Below are positions 1-8,329 of a stretch of DNA of 64,000 bases, piece by piece. Position 1 is the first letter of the stretch. Each line of letters starts with the position of its first letter. The notes below the pieces were generated by a model. The model was not told the DNA's origin and ran no database searches. It saw only the letters and a program-made list of their open reading frames with translations. Origin of the DNA: Paenibacillus_AB hodogayensis (GTDB lineage: Bacteria > Bacillota > Bacilli > Paenibacillales > NBRC-103111); the NCBI RefSeq assembly GCF_039536325.1, contig NZ_BAAAYO010000010.1, positions 806,001 to 870,000 on the forward strand. The letters are read 5' to 3'. The translations under genes were made by a program, and so were the position numbers.

Positions 1-1
1 G

Positions 2-880
2 GACGTCTCTGCCGCAATCGCCGAGAAGCTGCTTTATTTGAAGTCCATATTCGATAGGGATAAGACGTACTACCAGCTGACGATCGCCTGTCAACCCCGT
101 CTATGGGCGCCCACGGAGTTCACGGCCGCTTACGAGGCCGCCGGCGAAATGGTTCGCAGCCGCAAGCTGAACGACGAGACGCAAATCGTCGACGCCGTCG
201 GCGCAACGAATCCGCTCCTGCTTTGGACGAACGAGGAGGACCGCAACTTCGCGGCTATGCTGGAATCCGGCAACGAGGCTTCGCTGACGGCATTGGCGCG
301 CGGCGCCCTGAACCGGCTGGATAAATCCGCTGCCTCCGCCTGGCATTACCGGCAGTTTGCGAGCGATCTCGTATCCAAGGTGCTGATGACGCTGATGGCC
401 CACAAAATCGATACGCATGCGCTGGATTCGCAAGGCTCGCCTTTTGACGAAATCGAACGCTTCGTATCCGCCGAGCAGTACGGGCAGTTTTTCGAGCGGC
501 TGCTTGCACAGGCGTCAGCCTTGATCCGCGAGAAGCGCGAGGCGCGCGACCCGATCGTCGACTTTGTCGTCCGGTTCATTGAGGAGCATTACGGGGATGA
601 CATTTACCAGGACTTGATCGCCGATCGGCTGAATATCTCGACCGGTTACCTGCGCAACTATTTTAAGGAAAAGACGGGACAAAACCTGAGCGACTACCTG
701 AACGAATTCCGAATCGGCAAGGCCAAGGAAATGCTGACCGCCACCGAGGAAAAAATTCAGGATATCGCCGCCAGGGTCGGCTACCAGAACGCCAACTCGT
801 TCACCCGCATGTTCCGACGCCTGACCGGCTTCACACCCGGGGAATACCGCCGTGACCGTATATTGAACCCTCAGAAGTGA
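2..880 (+). CDS. AraC-family transcriptional regulator, C-terminal part (gene starts before the window)
   Basis: The frame is open from base 2, and the TTG at 38 has no ribosome binding site before it, so the gene very probably begins upstream. The last 100 or so residues form a double helix-turn-helix AraC/XylS domain: a first HTH around ADRLNISTGYLRNYFKEKTG and a second around IAARVGYQNANSFTRMFRR, closing with GFTPGEYRR. The preceding 170 residues are a helical region like the linker seen in paenibacillar two-component response regulators of the YesN type. A receiver domain would lie upstream and cannot be seen, so response regulator is an inference. The gene is followed by a strong terminator, so it ends its transcription unit. 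The target is unknown. Confidence 0.85.
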   Translation, partial: DVSAAIAEKLLYLKSIFDRDKTYYQLTIACQPRLWAPTEFTAAYEAAGEMVRSRKLNDETQIVDAVGATNPLLLWTNEEDRNFAAMLESGNEASLTALARGALNRLDKSAASAWHYRQFASDLVSKVLMTLMAHKIDTHALDSQGSPFDEIERFVSAEQYGQFFERLLAQASALIREKREARDPIVDFVVRFIEEHYGDDIYQDLIADRLNISTGYLRNYFKEKTGQNLSDYLNEFRIGKAKEMLTATEEKIQDIAARVGYQNANSFTRMFRRLTGFTPGEYRRDRILNPQK

Positions 881-943
881 AGCGTCGCCGCACGGACCGG
901 CCAAATGCCTTCCGTGACCCGTACGTAATACAGAAAAATGCAG

Positions 944-991
944 GAAGCCCCGCGCGGGGCTTGACGACCCGCGTCGAGGCTTCTTTTTTTT
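944..991 (+). terminator. Rho-independent terminator after the AraC-type regulator
   Basis: GAAGCC (944-949) pairs with GGCTTC (978-983), enclosing a GC-rich inner hairpin, and is followed by eight T residues. It separates the regulator from the convergent yitT gene and may work in both directions. Confidence 0.85.
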
Positions 992-1012
992 GGGGGATAT
1001 CCCCTACTCGCA

Positions 1013-1915
1013 TCAATGAATATCTTTTTTCTTGAAACGGCCGCCCTTGACGTCGTGGATGTTGCCGACTGCCAAGAACGCCGACGGATCGACTTCTTCG
1101 ACGATCGTCTTCATCTTCGCTTCCTCCAGACGGGTGATGACGCAAAAAATGACGCGTTTCTCACCGCCTGTGTAAGCCCCTTCCCCATGCAAATACGTCA
1201 CGCCGCGGCCCAGCCGCTGAATGATCGCCTGACCGATCACCTCATGCCGCTCGCTGATGATCCATACCGACTTCGATTCGTCGAAGCCTTCGATAATGAC
1301 ATCGATCATCTTGTAAGCGATGAAGTAAGCAATCAGCGAATACATCGCGCGGTCCCAGCCGAACACGAACCCGGCGCTGGCCAGAATGAACACGTTGAAA
1401 AACATGACGATCTCGCCGACTGAAAACGGCGATTTTTTGGTAACGAGAATGGCGACGATCTCCGTACCGTCGAGCGAGCCCCCGAACCGGATGACCATGC
1501 CGACCCCGACGCCGAGAATGATGCCCCCGAATACGGCCGCGAGCAGCGGATCGTCGGTAAGCGGCTTGACGGAATGAAGCAGCCACGTGCCGGCGGACAT
1601 GACGATGACCGCGAACAAGGTGGATAAAGCGAACGTTTTGCCTATCTGCTTATACCCTAGATAAAAGAACGGAATGTTCAGAACGAGCAGGAAAATGCCG
1701 AGCGGAAGCCCCGACAGAGCCGAGGCGATAATGGAAATGCCGACGATGCCGCCGTCAATAATATTGTTCGGTACGAGAAAAATTTCCAGCCCGACGGAAA
1801 ACAGGGCCGAGCCGAATGTAATGAACAGCACCCGTTGAATGAACTTCGATCGCGTCATATGGGTATGCTGGGTTTGGGGCTGCGCTTGTTGCAGCTGTAC
1901 AGTGTCTGTTTTCAT
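1013..1915 (-). CDS. YitT family membrane protein (DUF161 + DUF2179)
   Basis: This is an integral membrane protein of about 300 aa. The ATG at 1915 is chosen because GGGAGG lies just upstream on the minus strand; the longer frame adds an implausible basic extension. The N-terminal two thirds hold about five hydrophobic segments, including NNIIDGGIVGISIIASALSG and the family-typical VIRFGGSLDGTEIVAILV. The last 80 residues are a soluble DUF2179 domain (region around TYLHGEGAYTGGEKRVIFCV) resembling a ligand-binding regulatory fold. The function of YitT proteins is not settled. The gene lies downstream of a small membrane protein gene (ends at 2060), an arrangement echoed at 4.8-8 kb, where a second YitT occurs. 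Confidence 0.9.
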   Translation of the reverse strand: MKTDTVQLQQAQPQTQHTHMTRSKFIQRVLFITFGSALFSVGLEIFLVPNNIIDGGIVGISIIASALSGLPLGIFLLVLNIPFFYLGYKQIGKTFALSTLFAVIVMSAGTWLLHSVKPLTDDPLLAAVFGGIILGVGVGMVIRFGGSLDGTEIVAILVTKKSPFSVGEIVMFFNVFILASAGFVFGWDRAMYSLIAYFIAYKMIDVIIEGFDESKSVWIISERHEVIGQAIIQRLGRGVTYLHGEGAYTGGEKRVIFCVITRLEEAKMKTIVEEVDPSAFLAVGNIHDVKGGRFKKKDIH

Positions 1916-2059
1916 CGGAAACCTCCCAAGAGCTTTTTCGCGGAAACGGCTGACTTCGCGGGTACGCATGCCTTGGCGCATGTGGATCAAACAGCACGAC
2001 AAATAAGCTCCTTCCGATACGGCAAGGCATGCGCAATGATGCAGCTTGACGAAACGCGA

Positions 2060-2404
2060 CTAGACGGAAACATAATTCGAAGTGAATTTGATCGGACGAA
2101 GCAGCAAGCTCTTCATCAGGAGAGGGATGGCGCGGGTGGTTCGCAGCCGCAGAGCGGTTACGATCCGTCTCAGCGGAAACAGCAAAAGCGCGAATACGGT
2201 AAAAGCGACCGCTTCTTCCGGCTTCTCAATGCTTTGGCCGACGGTACTGGCGATGCAGCATCCGGCGGCTGCGGATGAAACCGCGGGGATGGAACTGGAG
2301 ACAGGAGTGACCACCGTTTCAATCGTGGGCATGAGGAACGACCAGAGCAAGGCAAAGGTGACGATCAGCTTCAGATGAATGTGCAACGCTCTGGATGCAA
2401 TCAT
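2060..2404 (-). CDS. Small hypothetical membrane protein, copy 1
   Basis: 114 aa, starting at ATG 2404 with a strong GGGGGAGG upstream. A hydrophobic N-terminal segment contains FALLWSFLMPT, followed by a conserved VVTPVSSSIPAVS stretch, a second hydrophobic segment and a basic C-terminus ending LLLRPIKFTSNYV. I do not recognise a named family. It is clearly paralogous to the protein at 7649-8005: the FALLWSFLMPTxExVVTPxSxSIPAVS block and the LLxKxLxLRPxKFTSxYV tail are shared, while the middle differs. Both copies sit upstream of, and in the same orientation as, transporter-type genes that include a YitT. Either a small exported/membrane factor or a transporter accessory protein is possible. 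Confidence 0.7.
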   Translation of the reverse strand: MIASRALHIHLKLIVTFALLWSFLMPTIETVVTPVSSSIPAVSSAAAGCCIASTVGQSIEKPEEAVAFTVFALLLFPLRRIVTALRLRTTRAIPLLMKSLLLRPIKFTSNYVSV

Positions 2405-2638
2405 AGTCTGCCCCCTCCCCCGTTATGTCTCTAAAGCCAGAATATCACAAATTCGTGCAAAATTCAAAGCGAAACGCCTCATCCTGGCTTTTTTGATGCT
2501 ATTCCCTCCGATTTTCTCCGAATATCACGTATTGTGTCAGAAATGAATCGTCTTTTTTCGTGCTTCGTGCTCGAATGCGACGCACGCTCCCCAGTTTCGA
2601 TAGTATACGCCCGGATCGTGCCCCCGTTATGAAAGCGG

Positions 2639-2668
2639 CAAAAAGAGCCTCGTCCACAGGGAGGCTCT
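2639..2668 (-). terminator. Terminator after dedA
   Basis: On the minus strand GAGCCTC (2667-2661) pairs with GAGGCTC (2651-2645) and is followed by a T-run. It lies about 40 bases after the DedA stop codon. The rest of 2405-2706 shows no gene; it would hold the promoter of the small membrane protein. Confidence 0.85.
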
Positions 2669-2706
2669 AATCGGCATTTCAGTATTCGAAGCTAGACGTA
2701 TAGGCT

Positions 2707-3336
2707 TCACGATTCGGAGAAGCCTCTCTCGTCGACTCTTTTCCTCTGCAGCTTGACCCTGAGCTTCTTGATATAGAGCATCAGAGCAAATCCCGCGATT
2801 AGCAAGGCCGCCGCCCGCCACGAGTAGGCAGACGCCAGATGAAGCAATTGCTCCAGCTGCGGGCCGAACAGCCGGCCGACGGACACGTAGAACGCGACCC
2901 ATATTACCGCGCTGGCCGTATTGTACAGCATAAACGTGCCGAGGCGAATGTTCATAATGCCGGACACATAGCCGGTAAAGTGGCGCAGGCCGGGAACGAA
3001 ATAACTGACGAGTATAATTTTCGTGCCGTATTTGCCGAACCAGGAAGAAAGCTTGTCGAGCCGTTCCCGCTTCAGGAAGATGTACTTCCCGTACTTGGCG
3101 AAAAACGGCGCACCGAGCCGGCGACCCAGCCAGTACGTAAGCATCGTGCCGATCACGGCGCCCGAAAACGAAAACAACATATCGAGCCAAATGTTAGAAT
3201 TCCCTAAATAAGCCATATTTCCGGATATCGCCATAGCCAGCTCGCCGGGAAACGGCAGCGCCAGCGATTCGGCAAACAAGCCGAAAAACAGCAGCACATA
3301 GCCGTATTGCTCAAATAAAACGTTCATCCATTCCAT
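2707..3336 (-). CDS. DedA family (SNARE-associated) membrane protein
   Basis: 209 aa, ATG at 3336 with AAGGAG upstream. Family marks are the N-terminal hydrophobic ESLALPFPGELAMAISG segment, GTMLTYWLGRRLG, and the signature region SYFVPGLRHFTGYVSGIMN with the conserved R-H pair. Three to four further membrane segments and a basic tail follow. DedA/VTT proteins act in lipid (undecaprenyl phosphate or phospholipid) translocation and envelope homeostasis in characterised members; the substrate here cannot be told. The gene stands alone, with a terminator after it and a hairpin-separated oxidoreductase upstream. Confidence 0.92.
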   Translation of the reverse strand: MEWMNVLFEQYGYVLLFFGLFAESLALPFPGELAMAISGNMAYLGNSNIWLDMLFSFSGAVIGTMLTYWLGRRLGAPFFAKYGKYIFLKRERLDKLSSWFGKYGTKIILVSYFVPGLRHFTGYVSGIMNIRLGTFMLYNTASAVIWVAFYVSVGRLFGPQLEQLLHLASAYSWRAAALLIAGFALMLYIKKLRVKLQRKRVDERGFSES

Positions 3337-3460
3337 GGTCGACAGCTCCTTGAGATCGTTGCGGCATTCTTGTTATGCTCAGTATACCGGAGGGAGCGGG
3401 ACGCATGAACGGACCGGGGATCAGTATATTTCCCGGACAATAGTCGGGGCGAACGACGCC

Positions 3461-3521
3461 AAAACCCGGACCTCCGCGACGGCAGCTTGCGCTTCCGTGT
3501 GAAAATCCGGGTTTTGTTTTG
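3461..3521. terminator. Terminator-like hairpin between dedA and the Gfo/Idh gene
   Basis: AAAACCCGGA (3461-3470) pairs exactly with TCCGGGTTTT (3506-3515). The loop is long, and T-runs flank both sides, so it can terminate minus-strand transcription leaving the oxidoreductase gene at 3536. Confidence 0.7.
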
Positions 3522-3535
3522 AGAAAATATACGCT

Positions 3536-4600
3536 TTACGTGCGGCTGACTGTCTCCCAAGGCTGATCCAAACCGAGTCCGCGCAGATCGGCTACGGTGT
3601 TGTTGCGCTCCGCTTCGTACAGCTTCCAGATGACGCGCAGCCCTTGCAGGCTGGTCGGTCCGTCGGTAATCGGAGTCGCGCCGCTATGGATACAGTCGAT
3701 GAAGTGCTCCAGCTCATGGTGAGTGAATTTGCCCGATTCGTCGGCCTCGTACAGAACCTGGGTCCGCGACCCGGAATCGAGATTGGCCTTCTCTTCCTTG
3801 ATATGCGTATGCGCGTACAGCTTATTGTCGCCGCGGTTGATTTCCAGCATGCCTTCCGTGCAGTGTGCGTGAACACTCCAGCCAAGACGCGTTCCGCGGG
3901 CGCCCCATGTACCGAAGTGGTAGCCCAATGCCCCGTTCTCGAACTCGAGGGTTACGTTGCTGGTGCCTTCCTTCTCCATCCAGGGCGTGCCGAAGTTGGT
4001 GCCCATGTGCGTGCCGCGCACCGGACGGCCAAGGAACCAAAGCAGCAGGTCGACGTAATGGCAGCCGTGGCTGAAAAACTGCCCCCCGCCTAGCCGATCC
4101 GCCGAAAGCGCCCAATGCCCGTCATAGTAGCGCGTGTACTGCTCCGTCCAGACCGATAGCTGGAAGCATTCCCCGTACGCCTTCGAATCGATCAATTCCT
4201 TCAACTTCAACACGATCGGCCAGAACCGCACCGGATATGCGGTCATTAGCACCTTGCCGACTTCCTCCGCCTTGCCGATCAGCTTTAGGCATTCCTCTTC
4301 AGTATTGCACATCGGCTTCTCCATCAGCACATGCTTGCCGGCTTCCAGACAAGCCATGCCCACTTCAAAATGCAAGTCATGGGGCAAAACGACCAGCACG
4401 GCGTCGACATGGTCCAGCAGATCGTGATAATCCGCAACCGCCAGCTTGGCGCCGGTCAGCTCGGCCGCCTTCTGCGCGCGTTCCAGCTCGATATCGCATG
4501 TGGCGGTAATTTCCAGCCGGTCCAACAAATAATGAAATCCTCCCGAGTGCGTTCCGGCCATGCCTCCGCAACCGATAATGCCAAGACGAATTTTACTCAT
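3536..4600 (-). CDS. Gfo/Idh/MocA family NAD(P)-dependent oxidoreductase
   Basis: 354 aa, ATG at 4600 with AAAGGATG upstream. The N-terminal Rossmann fold begins LGIIGCGGMAGTHSGG (GxGGMxxxH), followed by the family motif HVLMEKPMCNT, whose EKP lysine contacts cofactor and substrate. The C-terminal domain has GGGQFFSHGCHYVDLLLWFLG, with the His expected at the active site. These enzymes oxidise or dehydrogenate sugars, inositols and related polyols; substrate cannot be assigned. It is about as long as typical members and appears monocistronic. It is not one of the two island copies (36084 and 43904). Bases 4601-4838 show no gene. Confidence 0.92.
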   Translation of the reverse strand: MSKIRLGIIGCGGMAGTHSGGFHYLLDRLEITATCDIELERAQKAAELTGAKLAVADYHDLLDHVDAVLVVLPHDLHFEVGMACLEAGKHVLMEKPMCNTEEECLKLIGKAEEVGKVLMTAYPVRFWPIVLKLKELIDSKAYGECFQLSVWTEQYTRYYDGHWALSADRLGGGQFFSHGCHYVDLLLWFLGRPVRGTHMGTNFGTPWMEKEGTSNVTLEFENGALGYHFGTWGARGTRLGWSVHAHCTEGMLEINRGDNKLYAHTHIKEEKANLDSGSRTQVLYEADESGKFTHHELEHFIDCIHSGATPITDGPTSLQGLRVIWKLYEAERNNTVADLRGLGLDQPWETVSRT

Positions 4601-4838
4601 ATTCCCGCATCCTTTCCCTTTTCCCGTTGTAGGTTCGTAGTTGCCGGTATTGACGGCGTTTCCTTCACAAGTCCATCATAAACGGTCCGGCGCGTACAAT
4701 CTTTATCATCCCGGTCCGATGTTTTGCACTTTTTAACGCCTGGCATACAAAAGAAGCCTCATTCCGTTTGCGGACGTCCCGGAGCCGAATTCCCCGATCT
4801 GAAGCCCGCAACAGCGGAAGAAGCTCCTCCTCTGGCGC

Positions 4839-5705
4839 TCATTGCAAATATTTGTATTCATGATGCTTCGCGCTTTGCAGCGGAACCATGCTGACCGTCG
4901 CAGCCGGCGCCGCCTCGTGCAGCAGCTCGCGCAGCGGCTGCTCCTGCTCGCGGGTAATAATGACCGTCAGGTCCTCCCCCGGCTTCTCGGTCACGACGGG
5001 AAACCCGGAGCCGAGCACGCGCTGCATTTCCAGACGGACCGCATCGAGACTGCCTCCGCAAATATGCACCATCGTGTAGCGGTGGTGGCCCCTCATCGTA
5101 AAACGCAGCGACTGGTAAGCGATAAAATAGGCGATGACGGAATATATCGCCTGCTCCCAGCCGAACAAGAAGCCGGCAACCGCCAAAATCGACAGATTGA
5201 CGAGCATGACCAGCTCAGCGATGGACAACGACACTTTCCGCTTGACCCAATACGCCGCTTCATTGACCCCGTCTGTATAGCCGCCGACCCGGAGCACGAG
5301 CCCCGCGCCGCAGCCGAGAGCGAGTCCTCCGAGCATGGAAGCGGCCAGCGAGTGCTCCGTAAGCGGCGGAATCGGATCGAGCAGCACGGTGACGGCCGCC
5401 GTCGCCAGAAGCGCGGCGAGTCGGATGAGCGCTGTTTTTTTGCCAAAGCGGGGATCGGCTACGAACAGGAACGGGACATTAATGAGAAACAGGAACAAGC
5501 CCATTCGCATTTCCGTTATATGGGAAAGCATGATCGAGATGCCCTGAGCCCCTCCGGCTACGAGCCGGTTCGGCTTCAGGAACAGTTCGAGACCAACAGC
5601 GATCAGCACGGCTCCGGCCAGGAAGGAGAAGACGGCGGGCCAACCGATTCGGGACGGGCCCTTGAACCGTTTCGGACGATAACCGATTTTCATGGCGCCA
5701 CGCAT
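4839..5705 (-). CDS. YitT family membrane protein, second copy
   Basis: 288 aa, starting five bases after the antiporter stop, with GGGAGGG lying inside the end of the upstream gene; it is therefore probably translationally coupled to it. It has five hydrophobic segments with the family blocks LVAGGAQGISIMLSH and LVLRVGGYTDGVNEAAYWV, then a cytoplasmic DUF2179 domain (from about residue 215). It is paralogous to the protein at 1013-1915. It forms the last gene of khtT-khtU-yitT. The YitT reaction is unknown; the partnership with a regulated K+/H+ antiporter suggests ion or pH homeostasis, which is inference. Confidence 0.88.
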   Translation of the reverse strand: MRGAMKIGYRPKRFKGPSRIGWPAVFSFLAGAVLIAVGLELFLKPNRLVAGGAQGISIMLSHITEMRMGLFLFLINVPFLFVADPRFGKKTALIRLAALLATAAVTVLLDPIPPLTEHSLAASMLGGLALGCGAGLVLRVGGYTDGVNEAAYWVKRKVSLSIAELVMLVNLSILAVAGFLFGWEQAIYSVIAYFIAYQSLRFTMRGHHRYTMVHICGGSLDAVRLEMQRVLGSGFPVVTEKPGEDLTVIITREQEQPLRELLHEAAPAATVSMVPLQSAKHHEYKYLQ

Positions 5706-5710
5706 ACGCC

Positions 5711-6955
5711 TCAGCCCTCCCTTTGCTCGGCCGCAACCGGTTCCGGGGACTGCGTCTGCTCTTGGGCGGCCTTCTTTCCTTTCCGCCGGTACAGCAAATT
5801 ATAGATGTGTTTCGATTCTTTTGTCAGAAGCGGCCCAAGTATGGCCAGAATAAGGACGTACAGGGCGGCGAACGGCTGCAGGATCGCAAGCAGCCCACCG
5901 GCTTTGCCGAGATTGGCCATGACGATTGAGAATTCACCGCGGGACACGATCGTCAGCCCGATATTGACCGACGCCTTCGGCGACAAGCCTGCGCTACGTC
6001 CGGCCAGCATGCCGGCGACGAAATTGCCGATCAGCGTCAGCACAACGGCTCCCAGCGACAGCCACACCGCCCCTCCGAGCGTAGTCGGGTCGATCGTCAA
6101 GCCGAAGCTGAAGAAGAACATCGCCCCGAAGAAATCGCGGAACGGCAAGATCATGTGCTCGATGCGCTTCATATGCTCGGTTTCCGCCAGTACGAGTCCG
6201 ACAAGCAGCGCGCCGATCGCCTCTGCGACGTGAATCGTCTCGGAGAAGCCGGCAACGACCATCAGAGCCCCGAAGACGACAAGCAGGAACAGCTCGTTCG
6301 AGCGGATATTAAGCGCCTTGTTCAGCAAAGGTACGGCTTTGCGCCCGATGATGAGCACGCCCAGCATAAACACAAGCGCTACCAGAGCGGATATGGCAAC
6401 CCCCACGAAGGACGAGGAGCCGCTTAGCACGAGACCGGACAAGATGGAAATATAGACCGCGAGGAACACGTCCTCGAACATAATGATGCCGAGAATCATT
6501 TCCGTTTCCGGATTGGCCGTTCGCTTTAGATCGACGAGCACTTTGGCAACGATCGCGCTCGACGATATCGTGGTGATGCCGGCGACGACGAGCATTTCCT
6601 TAAAGGGCAGCCCGGACGCCAAGCCGAACAGCAAGCCGAGCGTAAAGTTGATGGCAATATAGATCGTACCGCCCACGACGATGGATTTGCCCGATTTGAT
6701 CAGTCGTCCGACTGAAAATTCCAGACCAAGGTAGAAGAGCAGAAACAGCACGCCCAAACGGCCCATAAATTCGATCAAAGGCGCGCTTTCGATGAAGCGG
6801 AAGTCGAACACGCCCCACTTTGGAGCATGCGGTCCGACCGCCATGCCGATCAAAATATAAAACGGAATGACCGAAAACTTCAGTTTCGTCGACAGCAGAC
6901 CGGCTACAGCGATCAGGACGACGGCAAGGCCGATCTCCAGCACGAGGTGATCCAT
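5711..6955 (-). CDS. khtU: Cation:proton antiporter, KhtU-like (CPA2)
   Basis: About 414 aa. ATG 6955 is chosen because the protein then begins directly with a hydrophobic helix and lies one base after the khtT stop, with a G-rich ribosome binding site in the khtT end. Eleven to thirteen membrane segments match the Kef/CPA2 fold: LIEFMGRLGVLFLLFYLGLE, TTISSSAIVAKVLVDL and MILGIIMFEDVFLAVYISIL carry the usual small/charged residues. There is no C-terminal nucleotide-binding domain; regulation comes from the separate KhtT subunit, as in the Bacillus subtilis KhtTU K+ efflux system. The role is K+ (or NH4+) export coupled to H+ entry. Confidence 0.9.
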   Translation of the reverse strand: MDHLVLEIGLAVVLIAVAGLLSTKLKFSVIPFYILIGMAVGPHAPKWGVFDFRFIESAPLIEFMGRLGVLFLLFYLGLEFSVGRLIKSGKSIVVGGTIYIAINFTLGLLFGLASGLPFKEMLVVAGITTISSSAIVAKVLVDLKRTANPETEMILGIIMFEDVFLAVYISILSGLVLSGSSSFVGVAISALVALVFMLGVLIIGRKAVPLLNKALNIRSNELFLLVVFGALMVVAGFSETIHVAEAIGALLVGLVLAETEHMKRIEHMILPFRDFFGAMFFFSFGLTIDPTTLGGAVWLSLGAVVLTLIGNFVAGMLAGRSAGLSPKASVNIGLTIVSRGEFSIVMANLGKAGGLLAILQPFAALYVLILAILGPLLTKESKHIYNLLYRRKGKKAAQEQTQSPEPVAAEQREG

Positions 6956-6956
6956 A

Positions 6957-7454
6957 TTAACGCCCCCCATGCTGGAGCAGTTGCTTGAGCACCTTGAGCT
7001 GATTCCTTTCACCGGCGACGATGAGCGTGCTGCCGCCCTTCAGCTTATATTCCGCCCCCGGATTGATGTGATGCGTATGGTCCGGATATACGGCGGCAAT
7101 GATGCTTGCTCCGGTTTTTTGACGTACGCCGAGTTCGCCGATCGATACGCCCACGCAAGGATAATCCGTATCGATGCGGTACCATTCGATAATCAGATCG
7201 TTCAGCGCGACCTCGATCGTTTCCATCGCTTTCGGCTTGTAATTCATTCCTCCCAAAATGGCGGCAATCGCCCGCGCCTCGTCGTCCTCCAGCGTGGCGA
7301 TCGATACGCTCTCATCCGGATCTTCGCGGTCCGGCGTATAAATTTCTCTGCGGCCGTCATCGTGTATGACAATGACGAACTTCTCCCGGGAATACGTCTC
7401 GATTTCGTATTTGCGGCCGATTCCCGGCAAATCTGACTCCCTTATTGGTTTCAT
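6957..7454 (-). CDS. khtT: KhtT-like regulatory subunit (RCK_C/TrkA-C domain)
   Basis: 165 aa, ATG at 7454 behind GGAGG with seven-base spacing. The first 75 residues form the acidic N-terminal domain typical of KhtT (IVIHDDGRREIYTPDREDPD). The rest is an RCK_C domain: YPCVGVSIGELGVRQKTGAS, IIAAVYPDHTHHINPGAEY and GSTLIVAGERNQLKVLKQLL. In B. subtilis KhtT binds KhtU and, through RCK_C, c-di-AMP, tuning the antiporter; the match in size and gene order supports the same role. First gene of khtT-khtU-yitT. Confidence 0.9.
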   Translation of the reverse strand: MKPIRESDLPGIGRKYEIETYSREKFVIVIHDDGRREIYTPDREDPDESVSIATLEDDEARAIAAILGGMNYKPKAMETIEVALNDLIIEWYRIDTDYPCVGVSIGELGVRQKTGASIIAAVYPDHTHHINPGAEYKLKGGSTLIVAGERNQLKVLKQLLQHGGR

Positions 7455-7648
7455 CCGTTATCCTCCGATTGTGGTATGGTGTGCAACCGTCCAGATGCAG
7501 CGGCACAATCGGATAAGGGCAATGCCCGTTCTTGAATGGGAAAGCTATTGCGGGCATGCCTAACAATACCCGAGTACGGCAACTGCATGCGACACTCGCT
7601 GTTATTCTTTTCCGACAATGGCTGGTTCATTCCGTTAAAAAGTCAGGA

Positions 7649-8005
7649 TTACGCGAAATACGCGGGAACATACATGGAAGTGAATTTAAGGGGACGCAAA
7701 AACAACTGCTTGCGAAGCAGCGGTACTGGGGGGGCAAAGCGTTCGACGCGCGTACGCACGCGAATATCGCAAAGAATGGAGCAAACGAACACGAACAATA
7801 TGATAAGCGGCAGCAAGAGCCGGAGCTTCTGCGCAAAATGAACGGGCGCACCGAGCGGAGAATGGATGGAAGCCGGTGCGGACACGGCCGGAATCGACTT
7901 GGAGATAGGCGTGACGACCCGTTCAGCGGTCGGCATCAGAAACGACCAGAGAAGAGCGAACGCAATAATCAGCAATCCGGCTTTGCGGACAGACTTTGTA
8001 TGCAT
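7649..8005 (-). CDS. Small hypothetical membrane protein, copy 2
   Basis: 118 aa from ATG 8005; a TTG one codon upstream is an alternative, and AAAGGAGGG serves either. The architecture is as in copy 1: FALLWSFLMPTAERVVTP and SKSIPAVS near the N-terminus, a strong hydrophobic helix (LLPLIILFVFVCSIL), and a tail LFLRPLKFTSMYV. It precedes khtT by 194 bases on the same strand. The family is not recognised. Conservation of both ends with a free middle suggests a real, constrained gene. Confidence 0.65.
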   Translation of the reverse strand: MHTKSVRKAGLLIIAFALLWSFLMPTAERVVTPISKSIPAVSAPASIHSPLGAPVHFAQKLRLLLPLIILFVFVCSILCDIRVRTRVERFAPPVPLLRKQLFLRPLKFTSMYVPAYFA

Positions 8006-8199
8006 CAAAGGGTTTTCCCTCCTTTCCGTTTATTGTTAGGTTCATTTTAACATAAATTCGGCCAAATTCCAAGTTATTATCAGGGTTATCGATTCTTATA
8101 TCCAATTTACTCTTATTCTCTCCCTTTATCGCTTGAAAACGTTATTTTTTCTTCTATAATTCTTGAAGTTATTTCGTTCAACCGATACGGCAGAGGAAC

Positions 8200-8214
8200 T
8201 GATAACGATAACCA
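8200..8214. promoter_or_regulatory. Fur-box-like site upstream of the CDF gene
   Basis: TGATAACGATAACCA resembles the 7-1-7 Fur box TGATAATNATTATCA with a few mismatches. It lies 12 bases from the better PerR-type box. A metal-dependent Fur-family regulator is a guess at this site alone. Confidence 0.35.
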
Positions 8215-8220
8215 TTCTTC

Positions 8221-8245
8221 CTTATTTATAATTATTATAAATAAG
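8221..8245. promoter_or_regulatory. Perfect 12-1-12 palindrome containing a PerR box
   Basis: The 25 bases are a perfect inverted repeat around one central base. The core at 8226-8240, TTATAATTATTATAA, matches the Bacillus PerR consensus TTATAATNATTATAA at every defined position. It lies just upstream of the -35 element at 8248. Confidence 0.65.
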
Positions 8246-8247
8246 TA

Positions 8248-8275
8248 TTGATTTTAAAAACTCAAGGAGTATAAT
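8248..8275 (+). promoter_or_regulatory. Sigma-A type promoter for the CDF gene
   Basis: TTGATT (8248-8253), a 16-base spacer and TATAAT (8270-8275). The start would fall near 8282, about 48 bases before the CDF start codon. Confidence 0.6.
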
Positions 8276-8329
8276 GAAAAACACGAACAATTCCGAATCT
8301 TCTCCCCTCTGGAAAGCAGGTGACTTCCG

